Origin: Lamellibrachia satsuma
Taxonomy: Eukaryota > Annelida > Polychaeta > Sabellida > Siboglinidae
Length of the DNA stretch: 64,000 bases
Assembly: GCA_033239005.1 (NCBI GenBank)
Contig: BSQZ01000010.1
Coordinates: 12,514,001-12,578,000 of the forward strand
Direction of reading: 5' to 3'
Under the pieces are notes generated by a model. It saw only the letters and a list, made by a program, of their open reading frames with translations. It searched no databases and was not told where the DNA came from. Below are positions 63,824 through 64,000 of this stretch, one piece after another (position 1 is the stretch's first letter; each line of letters starts with the position of its first letter). The translations under genes and the position numbers were made by a program.

Positions 63824-64000
63824 CTGCAACGTATTATAAATTGCTGAATTCGTTGGTAGCATGCCCTACTAATTTCTACAAACCATCCACCGTATTTGCT
63901 GCATGCATGATGATTGCATATTTAATATCAGATACAGTTGATACTGCCGGGGTGTTTCCAACAAAATAGGTAAGGGTTGTTCTTTATAACCGATGTCACT
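63824..64000 (-). other. Upstream intron of the CUB gene, with repeat copy
   Basis: 63854-63967 is a second copy of the 114-bp block at 62699-62812 (GGTAGCATGCCCTACTAATT; GCATGCATGATGATTGCATA). Read on minus both copies are open for about 29 codons (SDIKYAIIMHAAN) to the same stop, but nothing shows that they are exons. Confidence 0.8.

Overview
Eukaryotic, metazoan DNA. The window is AT-rich and repeat-dense. Its recognisable coding sequence lies in short exons with GT/AG borders, separated by large introns, and most longer open frames are shadows of microsatellites or retrotransposon debris. The mix of CR1-like, RTE-like and jockey-like non-LTR retrotransposons with extracellular SEA and CUB domains fits an invertebrate bilaterian, plausibly marine. 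I cannot name the species.

Left edge (1-3.7 kb, minus strand): the 5' part of a gene for a type II membrane protein. A cytoplasmic-tail plus membrane-anchor exon (3450-3693) joins in phase to exons that together encode a SEA domain (1816 down to 1). The SEA domain carries a canonical G-S-V autocleavage motif and is followed by a Thr/Ser-rich stalk that runs off the window. Intron 1 holds two long (TA)n tracts, and a ~540 bp (GGTC)n array lies just upstream of the first exon.

Middle (4-58 kb): mostly mobile-element graveyard. At least seven non-LTR families (called A-G here) are present as broken copies. Family A is CR1-like with a decamer 3' tail and family B has ORF1, APE endonuclease and RT. 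Family C is RTE-like, D jockey-like, E CR1/L2-like with a TGAT tail, F ends in a zinc finger, and G is a small remnant. One family B copy sits inside a family A copy with a visible target-site duplication. A cluster of tRNA-iMet-like SINE heads and a ~270 bp repeat occupies 11.7-18.2 kb. There are also two TIR elements, satellites, minisatellites and microsatellites. Between 52 and 57.6 kb, on the minus strand, lie remains of a multi-Tudor-domain gene, cut by stops, frameshifts and a 3.4 kb family E insertion.

Right edge (59.8-64 kb, minus strand): four exons encoding two CUB domains, each split into an N-half and a C-half exon with matching phases. The C-half exons are near-identical, and part of the flanking intron, with a CA repeat and a CR1 fragment, is duplicated too. 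The gene continues beyond the window upstream and probably downstream.

No operon-like logic or new multi-gene system is visible. The most informative points are the two split extracellular genes, the Tudor pseudogene broken by a retrotransposon, and several cases where microsatellites appear to have grown from retrotransposon codons.
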